DNA from: Sphingomonadaceae bacterium
GTDB taxonomy: Bacteria > Pseudomonadota > Alphaproteobacteria > Sphingomonadales > Sphingomonadaceae
Reading direction: 5' to 3'
NCBI GenBank assembly: GCA_947472735.1
Contig: CANJBY010000018.1
Coordinates: forward strand, 1-36,787
DNA length: 36,787 nt
This document shows positions 1 through 7,038 of the stretch, one piece after another. The position numbers and the translations under genes were made by a program. The notes beneath the pieces were generated by a model that was not told the origin of the DNA, searched no databases, and saw only the letters and a list, made by a program, of their open reading frames with translations. Position 1 is the stretch's first letter, and every line of letters starts with the position of its first letter.

Positions 1-63
1 TTTTACCACCCGCTCAGCAGGGGCCTTCACAGACGATTTTTTCAAGGAGGGTTGGGGCTTCAT
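1..63 (-). CDS. IS3-type transposase OrfA, N-terminal fragment (runs off the window)
   Basis: The first 21 codons start with ATG at 63 and read outward off the left edge. The peptide starts MKPQPSLKK and ends ERVVK; it is basic and Ser/Lys-rich. It resembles the start of IS3-group OrfA proteins, in which a VVKDIRRATR-like segment precedes the helix-turn-helix; that continuation is outside the window. A Shine-Dalgarno-like AAGGA lies 6 nt upstream of the ATG. The start codon and RBS lie at the loop of a long hairpin (44-104). The function would be DNA binding by the transposase. The call depends on memory of the family and a short peptide. Confidence 0.5.
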   Translation of the reverse strand, partial: MKPQPSLKKSSVKAPAERVVK

Positions 64-104
64 CTTCGTTCCTTCGTCACTACGACGAAGCCCCAACACT
101 CCTT
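44..104. repeat. Imperfect palindrome spanning the transposase start
   Basis: Arms 44-61 and 87-104 are 18 nt each and pair at 17 of 18 positions, with a 25-nt loop. In the minus-strand transcript the AAGGA ribosome-binding site lies in the loop, and the G of the ATG is the first base of the 3' arm. The same structure occurs in the right copy at 36684-36744. IS10 and IS50 are known to hide transposase starts in fold-back structures made only by read-through transcripts; a similar role here is inference. Confidence 0.6.
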
Positions 105-148
105 AAATCACAACCTCAAATCTGTGCCATTGGTGCTGACGGGGAACA

Positions 149-335
149 CTTCAACCTGTTCGGCAAGGTCTTCTTCGGGGGTGATCGCAAGTACGAAATG
201 TTCTGGGCGGTCAACAGCCTGCTCGACAAGGATCCGCCGCCGACCCCCTACATCATCCTCAGCGGACCCGTGAACGGCCAGTACTACGACAAGGTCGGTC
301 GCAACTTCATGGTCGGCGTCCGCGCCAAATTCTGA
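149..335 (+). pseudogene. TonB-dependent receptor, C-terminal remnant cut by the IS
   Basis: An open frame ending with TGA at 333-335 encodes about 62 residues typical of the end of a TonB-dependent outer-membrane receptor. It contains an NSLLDKDPPPTP segment (the usual NLFDKDPP motif before the last strands), then YYDKVGRNFMVGVRAKF ending in Phe, the beta-barrel C-terminal signature recognised by the BAM complex. The plug and most of the barrel are missing: upstream of 149 the sequence is IS end. The frame stays open through the IS but that part does not resemble a receptor. The intact gene would have imported a siderophore or another large substrate. A terminator follows directly. Confidence 0.8.
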
Positions 336-355
336 CGCTATCAGCTACCCAACTC

Positions 356-387
356 GGGGCGTTCCCTATGGGAGCGCCCCGTTTTTT
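356..387 (+). terminator. Rho-independent terminator of the truncated receptor gene
   Basis: Arms 356-366 and 370-380 form an 11-bp stem with one G-U pair and a 3-nt loop. They are followed by G and six T residues (382-387). It lies 20 bp after the receptor stop and before the convergent SnoaL-like gene. Confidence 0.85.
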
Positions 388-408
388 GTGGCCGGAACGC
401 CGGCCGGA

Positions 409-855
409 TCAGCTGAAGTTGAGCTGGTTTTCGCCCCGGAACAGGTTGACCAGTTCGCGCCGGGTGCAGAGCCAGCGGCCTTCGCCCTCGTCATAACGGA
501 AGGTCTCGGTCGCGCGGCTGATCCGCGTCGGGGTTGTGCTGGGCAGCGGCGCGGCTCCATCGGCGGCCCACAGCAGCATGTACCAGTTCGCCACGGCGCC
601 GCCGTTTCCGTCGAATTCGGCGCGGAAGTTGGTGTAACCGTGCACCGCCACCCGCTCGCCCCGGCCTTCGCGCCAGTAGTAGAAGTTCTGGATCGCCTCG
701 CGCCCTTCCAGATTGAGCTTGCCCGATTGGTAAACGGCTTCGGGGGCATAATAGCTCCCGGCATTGCGGCCCCAGTTGGTGTCGACGTCGTGCCAGAAGT
801 CGGCCAGGCCCATTTCGAGTTCGGACGTGGCGAGGGCGCGTTCGCGGCGGTTCAT
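409..855 (-). CDS. SnoaL-like / nuclear transport factor 2 family protein
   Basis: 148 residues, the usual size of a single-domain NTF2-fold protein. Features fitting the SnoaL-like group are the N-terminal helix with WHDVDTNWG, a YYAPEAVYQSG segment, the GREAIQNFYYWREGRG helix-turn and a C-terminal sheet ending in RRELVNLFRGENQ. Such proteins are small alpha+beta barrels that act as isomerases, hydrolases, dehydratases or small subunits of ring-hydroxylating oxygenases; the substrate cannot be read from sequence. It starts 17 bp after the AAHS transporter stop on the same strand, so the two are very likely co-transcribed, suggesting a role in catabolism of the transported aromatic acid. ATG at 855 is preceded by GGA at a reasonable distance. 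Confidence 0.8.
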   Translation of the reverse strand: MNRRERALATSELEMGLADFWHDVDTNWGRNAGSYYAPEAVYQSGKLNLEGREAIQNFYYWREGRGERVAVHGYTNFRAEFDGNGGAVANWYMLLWAADGAAPLPSTTPTRISRATETFRYDEGEGRWLCTRRELVNLFRGENQLNFS

Positions 856-872
856 GTCAGGTTTTCCGTTAC

Positions 873-2228
873 TTAGTGGCGAAGATTGGCGCGGGTGATA
901 ACCGGCGCGCCGGGCAGGCTCATGACGATCAGCGCAAGCAGCCCGGCCAGGGCCAGCGGTGCGCCAAGCACGGCAAATATGGCCACGCCGGAGTGCCCGC
1001 CGGCGATCATCGCGCTGCCGACAAACGGCGCGCCGATGGCAACGGTCCGGCCGGCGGCATAGGCCCAGCCCACGCCGGTGGCCCGGTGCGAAGCCGGATA
1101 GATCGCCGCGGCCAGTGCCGACATGCCGGCCTGTCCGCCGTGCTGGAACAGGCCAAGCAGGCCAGCGGCGATCAGCATCAGCGGGGAAGGGGCCAGCCAG
1201 CCGGTGAGCACGGCGCAGACCATGCCGAGCAGGTAAGTCGAGACCAGCACCCGCTTGAAGCCGAACCGGTCTATGAACGCGCCGATCAGGAACATTCCGG
1301 CAAATCCGGCCAGCGAGTTGACCAGGTTAAGCGAGGCCACCATGTCCCACGAGAGGTTCATGACCTGGTGGTAAACCGTGGTCTTCCACTGGCTCATCAC
1401 GACATAAGCGAAGCAGCACGAGGCGATGCCCCAGACCAGCAAGGTCTTGAGGGTTTTGCCCGGGCCGAAGACATCGCGAAGCATGGCCCGGGTCGCGGTG
1501 CCCGCTGGCCTCGGCGCCGCCACGACCTCGGGCATTTCCGCGCCGGCGGGCAGCATCCGCCGCGCGACGACCTGGATCATCGGATCAGCGGGGTTGCGAG
1601 CTGCGAGAGAGCGCACTGATTCAGGCAGGTAGAGCCAGACCGCCGGAACGATGATCGCCGGCAAAGCCACGGCGATCCAGAAGGCGCCGCGCCAGCCATA
1701 GGGCTCCAGCACGAACGCCTGCATCCCCGCACCGATCGCCGATCCCAGCATGGTCCCGCTGACCGTGATCGTGGCGAATGTGGAGCGCAGCCGCGTCGGC
1801 GCCGTTTCCGAGGCCATCGTCACAGCGATGGGGATCATCGCGGCACCGAACAGGCCGGCGAAGAAGCGGCAGACCACGAACAGATCGAGCGTCGGGGCGT
1901 TCAGCGCACCGAGCGCGGTGATCAGCATTCCGGTATAGCACAGCACCACCAGCCGGGTGCGGCCGATCCGGTCTGCCAGCGGGGGGATCAGAAACGCGCC
2001 GATCGACATGCCGATCTGCTGCCACACCATGGCCGAAGTGATGGCGGTGGCCGGAACGTCGAAATCTTTCGCCAGCTTCGGGATCACCCAGCCGACGACA
2101 TACAGTTCGTACCCGTCGATCGCAGTCAGCAAGGTGCACAGCACCAGCACCACGATGTGGAAGCGTCCAAGCTTCAGGCCGTCCAGAAATCCGTCGACGT
2201 CCACTTTCCCGGCCACGGTATCGTTCAT
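873..2228 (-). CDS. MFS transporter, aromatic acid:H+ symporter (AAHS) type
   Basis: 451 residues with about twelve hydrophobic segments. Typical AAHS features are the first helix with DGYELYVVG (the DGYD-like motif), the loop 2-3 ADRIGRT motif, CRFFAGLFGAAMIP after helix 3, LPESVR before the central loop, and FIDRFGFKR between helices 8 and 9. PcaK and BenK, which import protocatechuate, 4-hydroxybenzoate or benzoate with protons, belong to this family. The protein would sit in the inner membrane. ATG at 2228 has GGGAG 9 nt upstream. It is divergent from a MarR gene and upstream of the SnoaL-like gene, suggesting a small regulated uptake/catabolism operon. The substrate is not determined. 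Confidence 0.85.
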   Translation of the reverse strand: MNDTVAGKVDVDGFLDGLKLGRFHIVVLVLCTLLTAIDGYELYVVGWVIPKLAKDFDVPATAITSAMVWQQIGMSIGAFLIPPLADRIGRTRLVVLCYTGMLITALGALNAPTLDLFVVCRFFAGLFGAAMIPIAVTMASETAPTRLRSTFATITVSGTMLGSAIGAGMQAFVLEPYGWRGAFWIAVALPAIIVPAVWLYLPESVRSLAARNPADPMIQVVARRMLPAGAEMPEVVAAPRPAGTATRAMLRDVFGPGKTLKTLLVWGIASCCFAYVVMSQWKTTVYHQVMNLSWDMVASLNLVNSLAGFAGMFLIGAFIDRFGFKRVLVSTYLLGMVCAVLTGWLAPSPLMLIAAGLLGLFQHGGQAGMSALAAAIYPASHRATGVGWAYAAGRTVAIGAPFVGSAMIAGGHSGVAIFAVLGAPLALAGLLALIVMSLPGAPVITRANLRH

Positions 2229-2393
2229 GCAGCGCTCTCCCGCCGGGCGGCCTGTTTCACCGGACCCGGATTCCCATGGGTCAGTCTAGTAACGGCAATG
2301 CTCCGACAATCAACCGGGACGGATGATATTTGCCATGATCAAACGCCACTGCCTCGCTGGACAGCACCGCGGCAATCATACACTAGGATGCCC

Positions 2394-2897
2394 ATGGCCA
2401 CGCCCCGACCCGACGATGCCGCGCCTTCGATCCTGCACCTGGTCAAGCAGGTGCAGTACCGCGCCTATGTCCGTCTCGAAGCCGTGTTCCAGCCGCTGGG
2501 CATCACTGCGGCGCAATTCCGGATCCTCACCACCCTGTCGACCAGGCCGACCCTGACTTCGGCCGAACTGGCCCGGTTCTATGACGTGAAGCCGCAAACC
2601 ATGATCAAGCAGGTCGCGCTGCTGGAAACCAAGGGACTGATCCAGCGCCGCGAGAGTGCTGCCAACCGCCGGCTGCTCGAGCTGACCCTGTCGCCCCGCG
2701 GCCGCGATTGCCTCGCGCGTTGCCAGGCCGAGGCGCGGCGGCTCGAGGCCGAGGTGCTGGCCCCGCTGGCTGCGGCCGAACAAACCGTGCTGCGCGATGC
2801 GCTCTCGCGTCTCAACGATGCGATGGGCCGCGATCTGGAAGGACCGGGGGCGGAATTCACCAGCGAATACAGCAGCGCCGGGGTGCAGCGGGTTTAA
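2394..2897 (+). CDS. MarR family transcriptional regulator
   Basis: 167 residues from ATG 2394. This start is preferred over the ATG at 2388 because AGGA (2385-2388) is then 5 nt upstream; the open frame extends further upstream but without homology. The middle of the protein is a winged helix-turn-helix: QFRILTTLSTRPTLTSAELARF, a recognition helix around KPQTMIKQVALLETKGLI, and a wing with RRESAANRRLLELTLS. Flanking helices would form the dimer. MarR proteins usually repress a divergent or adjacent operon and release DNA on binding a phenolic or CoA-thioester ligand. The divergent AAHS/SnoaL operon is the likely target; ferAB, which a MarR protein (FerC) controls in SYK-6, is 4.4 kb away and is another candidate. 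Confidence 0.85.
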   Translation: MATPRPDDAAPSILHLVKQVQYRAYVRLEAVFQPLGITAAQFRILTTLSTRPTLTSAELARFYDVKPQTMIKQVALLETKGLIQRRESAANRRLLELTLSPRGRDCLARCQAEARRLEAEVLAPLAAAEQTVLRDALSRLNDAMGRDLEGPGAEFTSEYSSAGVQRV

Positions 2898-2898
2898 T

Positions 2899-3234
2899 TC
2901 AGCCCTCCGCTTTTCCCTCTGCCGCCTGGACCAGATCCAGCAGTTTGCGGGCCGCGTTCGTCGCCACCGGCCAGCCAGCGTAGAACGCGATGTGGGCGAT
3001 GGCCTCACCGAGTTCCTCGACGGTCAATCCGTTCTCGATGCCGAGTTCCATGTGGCCCTGCATCTGTTCGCGGTTGAGCGCGATCAGGGTGGTGATGGTG
3101 ATCAGGCTGCGATCGCGGGGGGAAAGCTCCTCGCGCTCCCACACCTTGTCGTAAAGCACCTCTTGCGTAAGCTGGTTCAGCAGCGGAGCGACCGCCGCGA
3201 GTTGCTTTCCGCGTCCGCCTGCGGGCCGTTTCAT
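2899..3234 (-). CDS. Carboxymuconolactone decarboxylase-like protein (first of three)
   Basis: 111 residues from ATG 3234, chosen over the longer open frame because AAGGAG lies 8 nt upstream. The sequence covers the CMD/AhpD-like helical domain: VLYDKVWEREELSPRDRSLITI, an EQMQGHMELGIENG helix pair and HIAFYAGWPVATNA. It lacks the CxxC of AhpD peroxidase partners, so it fits the decarboxylase-like branch instead. It is a full-length paralogue of the gene at 10269-10607, sharing for example VLYD(K/D)(E/V)VWER and LGEA with AFYA(G/S)WP. It is convergent with the MarR gene (1-bp gap) and divergent from another CMD gene. The substrate is unknown. Confidence 0.8.
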   Translation of the reverse strand: MKRPAGGRGKQLAAVAPLLNQLTQEVLYDKVWEREELSPRDRSLITITTLIALNREQMQGHMELGIENGLTVEELGEAIAHIAFYAGWPVATNAARKLLDLVQAAEGKAEG

Positions 3235-3249
3235 TGCTTCTTCTCCTTT

Positions 3250-3271
3250 GCGCACCGGCCGCGTGGTGCGC
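3250..3271. promoter_or_regulatory. Inverted repeat between two divergent CMD genes
   Basis: Seven-base perfect arms GCGCACC (3250-3256) and GGTGCGC (3265-3271) are separated by 8 bp. They sit in the 122-bp gap between divergent starts at 3234 and 3357, just upstream of the minus-strand RBS. It could be an operator or an mRNA hairpin; no regulator is identified. Confidence 0.3.
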
Positions 3272-3356
3272 CCGGAGTTGCTATTTACAAACGCCATTCA
3301 GCATGCCACGCCGCGCGCCACAAGCCTATCCACGATCAAACCCCAGGAGAATAGCG

Positions 3357-3749
3357 ATGTCGCTGATGAAAGACGATCCCAGCTTCAAGGCCGGCCGCGC
3401 GATGCGCGAAGAACTGTTCGGCGCAGCAGGCGTCGCCCGGCTCGACACGTGCGATGATTTCGTCGCGCCGTTCGAAAATTACGTCACCCGTATCCTGTTC
3501 GGTGAAACCTGGACCCGCCCGGGCCTGACGATCCGCGAACGCGCACTGATGACCCTGGCGATCGCCGCGGCACTGGGCCGCGACATCCCGCTGCGCCGCC
3601 AGGTGAAGTGCGCCATCGAGAACGGCGCGACCAAGGAAGACATCCAGGAAGTGCTGCTTCACACCACGATGTACATCGGCATTGCCGGCGGCGTGGAAAG
3701 CTGGGCCAGCGCAGTGGAAGTGCTCAAGGAAATCGGCGCTTACGACTGA
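3357..3749 (+). CDS. Carboxymuconolactone decarboxylase-like protein (second of three)
   Basis: 130 residues from ATG 3357, which has AGGAG 8 nt upstream; the longer open frame from 3234 has no matching RBS. The core FGETWTRPGLTIRERALMTL, AALGRDIPLRRQVKCAIENGAT and EVLLHTTMYIGIAGG is close to the gamma-carboxymuconolactone decarboxylase (PcaC-like) pattern, where a conserved His lies in the last motif. There is no AhpD-type CxxC. PcaC-type enzymes convert 4-carboxymuconolactone to beta-ketoadipate enol-lactone; whether this protein does so is unproven. No other pca genes are adjacent. It is followed by a perfect palindrome and a convergent cytochrome c gene. Confidence 0.8.
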   Translation: MSLMKDDPSFKAGRAMREELFGAAGVARLDTCDDFVAPFENYVTRILFGETWTRPGLTIRERALMTLAIAAALGRDIPLRRQVKCAIENGATKEDIQEVLLHTTMYIGIAGGVESWASAVEVLKEIGAYD

Positions 3750-3773
3750 GTTGCGACTTCGCTCACGACCATA

Positions 3774-3804
3774 CCGTCATCCTGAACTTGTTTCAGGATG
3801 ACGG
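3774..3804. repeat. REP-like perfect palindrome, possible bidirectional terminator
   Basis: Twelve-base perfect arms (3774-3785, CCGTCATCCTGA, and 3793-3804) flank a 7-base loop, ACTTGTT. It lies between the convergent CMD (+) and cytochrome c (-) genes. Sequences of this kind, GTCATCCTGAAC...TTCAGGATGAC, are familiar as dispersed intergenic repeats in sphingomonad genomes (from memory). I saw only this copy in the window. Confidence 0.75.
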
Positions 3805-3868
3805 GAGTTGGTGAGATCTGAGTCATAGGCAATAGCCTGCCCACGAGGCGAAAAGCTCTTACACCCAC

Positions 3869-4258
3869 TCACTTCAGTGTTTGCAGGTAATCCAGCACAG
3901 CCTTGCGCTGGGCGGGATTGGCCATGCCCGCATAGGCCATGCGGTTGCCCGGCACCTTGGTGCGCGGGTTGGTGATGAAGGCTTCGAGATTGGCCCGATC
4001 CCAGCGCAAGTTGGAATTTGTCAAGGCCGGGGAATAAGTGAACCCGGGGCGCTTGCCGGCCTGGGCACCGACCACGCCGAACAGGTTGGGGCCGAGCCCG
4101 CGCGGAGCGTTGGCGGTGGTGGCGTGGCAGACCTTGCACTGCAGGAAAGCGGGCGGGGCAGCGGCCGGCGCGGTCTGCGCCACACCTTGGCCGGCCAGCC
4201 CGAGAGCTCCGGCAATTGCAACGCCGACCAACGGCAAGGCAAGCAACTTCAGACGCAT
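3869..4258 (-). CDS. Class I c-type cytochrome, periplasmic
   Basis: 129 residues. Residues 1-28 are a Sec signal peptide (MRLK, a hydrophobic stretch, GVAQ-TA). The haem-binding motif CKVCH is at 41-45. GPNLFGVVGAQAGKRPGF follows, and the distal Met ligand is probably Met107 in GNRMAYAG. This is the pattern of small soluble cytochromes c of the c2/c550 type, which carry electrons between the bc1 complex, dehydrogenases and oxidases in the periplasm. It is 99 bp downstream of the amidohydrolase on the same strand, so it could belong to that operon, perhaps as acceptor for an unseen dehydrogenase. That link is inference. Confidence 0.88.
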   Translation of the reverse strand: MRLKLLALPLVGVAIAGALGLAGQGVAQTAPAAAPPAFLQCKVCHATTANAPRGLGPNLFGVVGAQAGKRPGFTYSPALTNSNLRWDRANLEAFITNPRTKVPGNRMAYAGMANPAQRKAVLDYLQTLK

Positions 4259-4357
4259 CGTTCAACTACCTTGAAGAACACCCCACCGGGCGCGGAAAGA
4301 GGCATTTGGCCTAATCGCGCTTGAACAGGATGTGAATCGCGAAATGCAGGTGGCGTT

Positions 4358-5242
4358 TCAGTTTCGGCGCGGACCGAAAATTCTCCGCCCGGTATCGTGC
4401 AGCACGGCATCGCGCTCGGCATCGGTCAGCTGCGCGGTCGCGGCCACGGCCATTTCGACCATGGTCGCATAGCTGTCCTTGGTGTTGCCAATGTCCGAGC
4501 CCCACATGACGCGGTCGGAACCATAAAGATCGACCAGCCGCCGCACGAATCCGGCGGGCTCTACCCCGCCGCCAGCCTCCGCAAAGCGGTTCCAGTTGAT
4601 CTGGGTGAACTTGAAGCAGATGTTCTTCACGTCTGCCAGCTCCGCCAGTTCCTCACCGATGGCGCCCGCGGTGCCGCGATCGACATGCGGCCAGCCGCAG
4701 TGATCGAGCACGATCGGCATGGCGGGAAAGCGCCGGGCGAGGGCGACAATCCGGTCCAGCACGTTGCGGCTCGCCGGGGCAGGGATGTACATCATGTCCA
4801 TCGCCAGCCCGAGCTTGGCGACCGCTTCCCACGTGCGGTGCGCCTCGGCCGAATCGAACCACGGGTAATTCTCGTCCGGACCGGGCCAACCGAACAGCCT
4901 GAGGCCGACGACATCGTGCGCAGCCGCGAGTTCCGCGAGGCCGGCGGGGGTATCGTCGCGCCGCGCGTCGAGGATCAGAACCGCCGACATGCGCCCCGGA
5001 TGCGCATCGACCACGTCAAGCATGTACGAATTGTCGCTCTTGTAGATCGAGTTGTACTGCACCGCCGTGCCCGCGCTGACCCCGGCCGAGTCCCACTCGG
5101 ACAGCAGCCGGGCGGCATCGATCGGGTTGTCGGCGATCCGCTTCAGCAGCGCTTCGGGGCTCTCCTTGGCGTTGGAGACATCGACCGGATAGCGCTGGGT
5201 ATCGCCCGAATAGACATGGGCATGGGCATCAAAAAGCTTCAC
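4358..5242 (-). CDS. Amidohydrolase family (amidohydrolase-2 type) protein
   Basis: 294 residues from GTG 5242; the start overlaps the upstream gene by 14 nt. The TIM-barrel metal hydrolase features are FDAHAH (His7 and His9), the VGLRLFGWPGP strand, IVLDHCGWPHVD with a metal-site His, and VMWGSDIGNTKDSY carrying the catalytic Asp. This PF04909 group includes 2-pyrone-4,6-dicarboxylate hydrolase (LigI), 4-oxalomesaconate-type hydratases and amidohydrolase-like decarboxylases of aromatic acids. I cannot choose among hydrolase, lactonase and decarboxylase. It is translationally coupled to the chimeric ORF before it and downstream of the bicupin, so it works with them or with the gene lost in the fusion. 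Confidence 0.82.
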   Translation of the reverse strand: MKLFDAHAHVYSGDTQRYPVDVSNAKESPEALLKRIADNPIDAARLLSEWDSAGVSAGTAVQYNSIYKSDNSYMLDVVDAHPGRMSAVLILDARRDDTPAGLAELAAAHDVVGLRLFGWPGPDENYPWFDSAEAHRTWEAVAKLGLAMDMMYIPAPASRNVLDRIVALARRFPAMPIVLDHCGWPHVDRGTAGAIGEELAELADVKNICFKFTQINWNRFAEAGGGVEPAGFVRRLVDLYGSDRVMWGSDIGNTKDSYATMVEMAVAATAQLTDAERDAVLHDTGRRIFGPRRN

Positions 5243-6110
5243 TTAAGGCACCTGCACTGGAGGAAATCCGGCGCCGCGCGGTCAGGCGGGCGGCGAGATA
5301 CATGGTCACGGCGGGAACGGCGGCGATCGCCGTGAAGACGAAATAGGTGTCCATCCGCGACAGCCCGGCGCTGAGCAGGAAGCCACCGAGGATCGGGCCG
5401 ACTGCGGCGCCAACCCGCACGAAGCCGACGATGAAGCCGAGGCCGGTGTTCTGCCGTTCGGGCGGATACATTTCCACCGCGACCAGGAACAGCCCGGTGT
5501 AGGCGCCGACAACGAAGAAATTGGTGACCCCGGCCAGCAGGATGAGCGCGATCGGATTGCCCGGCGCGGTCCCGAAAGCAAAGAGGCTGATCGTCGCGAG
5601 CAGGAAGTACACGGCGGTCAGTCTCCCTTCGCCGGTCCGCCGGGCGAACAACCCCATCGAGAGGTGTCCGGCAATCCCGAATGCGGAACCGATCGTGACG
5701 CTGGCCGCGGCCATGCTGGGCGAAAGGCCCGCGTTGGCGAGGATCGTCGGCTTCCATGACATCAGGAAATAGCCGACGATGGCATAAGCAAAGGCGGTGA
5801 CCCAGACGAGCAACGTTTCCGTGCGCATCGCCGGTTCGAGGAGGTCGCGCAAGGCAAAGCGGGTGCGATCACCGTCAGCGCTGGGCACCCCGGTGAACAG
5901 CTTGACCGAACCGGGCATGATCTCATCAAGCAGCGCCGCAATCGGGGTGACCGAATAGTAGTGATCCTTGAACAGGATCGCCCGCAGGCCGGCTTCCTCG
6001 CCCTGCTTGATCGCCTCGACGTGGTTGAGGCAGCGCGGCATGACCGAAGGACCGGAATGGCAATGGAGGTCGATCGCGCCCTTGAGCAGGCCGTTGATGC
6101 GATCGTCCAT
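5229..6110 (-). CDS. Chimeric ORF: DUF6282-like hydrolase N-terminus fused to C-terminal half of an AAHS-type MFS
   Basis: 293 residues in one uninterrupted frame. Residues 1 to about 75 match the start of a DUF6282-type metal-dependent hydrolase: IDLHCHSGPS with HxH at 16 and 18, NHVEAIKQGEEAG and LFKDHYYSVTPIAALL. The usual protein is about 300 residues, so about three quarters of it is absent. From about residue 78 (DRTRFALRDLLEP) to the end the sequence is the second half of an MFS transporter: six membrane segments equivalent to helices 7-12, with EMYPPERQNTGLGF between helices 10 and 11. The junction lies near 5875-5895. The best explanation is an in-frame deletion that removed the rest of the hydrolase and helices 1-6. 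Neither half should be functional alone. It starts 2 bp after the bicupin stop and overlaps the amidohydrolase start. Confidence 0.8.
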   Translation of the reverse strand: MDDRINGLLKGAIDLHCHSGPSVMPRCLNHVEAIKQGEEAGLRAILFKDHYYSVTPIAALLDEIMPGSVKLFTGVPSADGDRTRFALRDLLEPAMRTETLLVWVTAFAYAIVGYFLMSWKPTILANAGLSPSMAAASVTIGSAFGIAGHLSMGLFARRTGEGRLTAVYFLLATISLFAFGTAPGNPIALILLAGVTNFFVVGAYTGLFLVAVEMYPPERQNTGLGFIVGFVRVGAAVGPILGGFLLSAGLSRMDTYFVFTAIAAVPAVTMYLAARLTARRRISSSAGALSEAF

Positions 6111-6112
6111 CC

Positions 6113-7021
6113 TTACTGGCCTCCCTCGGGCATCGGATAGTCATCGGCGTTGAGCACCCAGCCGGGCTTGATCGAGAAGTCCATCCGCGGCGGGCTGAAC
6201 ACGTCCAGCAGGCGATTGAGCCCGTCGGAAAGCCCTTGCGAGGTGTGCGTAACCGGCGGGGGGATGATCGCGACATGCGGCGCGCCGCAACGCACGTGCT
6301 CATCCTCGATCCACTGGGTCGCATCGCTAATCCAGGGCCAGCGCAAGTGGTGGGTGTATTCGCCATCGAGCACGACCGAGTACTGCTCGAAATCAGTGTG
6401 ATGATGCGGCGAAAGGTTGGTGAGCGAGCGCAAGCCGGGGCGGCCGTCACCGAAGTTCACCATGATCGTCGAGCCGCGATAGATCCGACCGAAGCGGCCT
6501 TCCTCTGGTCCGACATTGCCGGAATAGACCCGCACCTTGCGCCCGCCGACCGGATCGGGCCAGGGCGCCCACGGCGCGCAATTGGGATCGGGCTCGGCGT
6601 AGTCCGACGCATTCGGGCATTTCGCGAACAGGTCGGCTGCCTGACTGTTGAACAGCCGCAGTACCCGGCCGCCCTTCTTGACCGTGACCTTGCTCTCGCC
6701 CGCCGGAACAAAGGCCACAGCCTTGTCAGCCATGGTCCAGCTGCCTTCGGGAATTTCGATCTCCACTTCGGTGCCGTCGTCGGGCAGAAGCACGGCATAT
6801 TCGTCGGGCTGGCCGCTGCGGGTCAGCACTTCGCCGGCCTTGGCCACGCAGTATTGGATGACCATCGAATGGCCCCGGCACCACCAGCTTTCGCTAAGGT
6901 CGGTCACCTCGCTCGGCGGTTCTTCGCAGAAGCGGGCATAGCCCGAACGCTTGAAGGACGTGGGCGACTTGCCGGTCGAGGCCGTGGCAAGAGTCGCGCG
7001 CAGATCATCGCGGCCGTACAT
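6113..7021 (-). CDS. Bicupin domain protein
   Basis: 302 residues from ATG 7021, supported by GGAG 7-8 nt upstream; the open frame begins earlier but the extra 18 codons lie in the regulatory gap. Two beta-barrel halves are visible. The first (about 50-140) has EYAVLLPDDGTEVEIEIPEG without a clear metal triad. The second (about 205-290) carries LSPHHHTDFEQYSVVLDGEY and a later PPPVTHTSQG, giving the His/Glu/His metal-site set of cupins. Relatives include dioxygenases, isomerases and sugar or aromatic-acid enzymes; the specific reaction is not recognisable. It is the first gene of the operon bicupin, chimeric ORF, amidohydrolase, and is divergent from ferA, implying a role in the same aromatic pathway. 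Confidence 0.75.
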   Translation of the reverse strand: MYGRDDLRATLATASTGKSPTSFKRSGYARFCEEPPSEVTDLSESWWCRGHSMVIQYCVAKAGEVLTRSGQPDEYAVLLPDDGTEVEIEIPEGSWTMADKAVAFVPAGESKVTVKKGGRVLRLFNSQAADLFAKCPNASDYAEPDPNCAPWAPWPDPVGGRKVRVYSGNVGPEEGRFGRIYRGSTIMVNFGDGRPGLRSLTNLSPHHHTDFEQYSVVLDGEYTHHLRWPWISDATQWIEDEHVRCGAPHVAIIPPPVTHTSQGLSDGLNRLLDVFSPPRMDFSIKPGWVLNADDYPMPEGGQ

Positions 7022-7038
7022 GTGAATTCTCCCGAAGT

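Larger units (their letters stand above)
1..148 (-). mobile_element. Left end of an IS3-type insertion sequence, partial (copy 1)
   Basis: This stretch is an exact inverted copy of 36640-36787. Reading inward from its outer edge at 148, it begins with TG, the terminal dinucleotide usual for IS3-family elements. It has about 85 bp of leader, then an ATG at 63 (minus strand) opening a basic N-terminus. The match with the second copy stops at 148, where unrelated sequence starts, so 148 is taken as the element border. The rest of the element lies outside the window. The family assignment rests on the termini and only 21 codons, so it is probable rather than certain. Confidence 0.6.

Noticed and set aside
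2157..2393. Longer MarR protein starting at 2157
   Set aside because: The extra N-terminus overlaps the divergent transporter gene, has no homology, and the RBS AGGA favours ATG 2394.
4259..4357. Additional small gene between the amidohydrolase and cytochrome c
   Set aside because: The 99-bp gap has no frame with a start and RBS; it is more likely a leader or promoter for the cytochrome.
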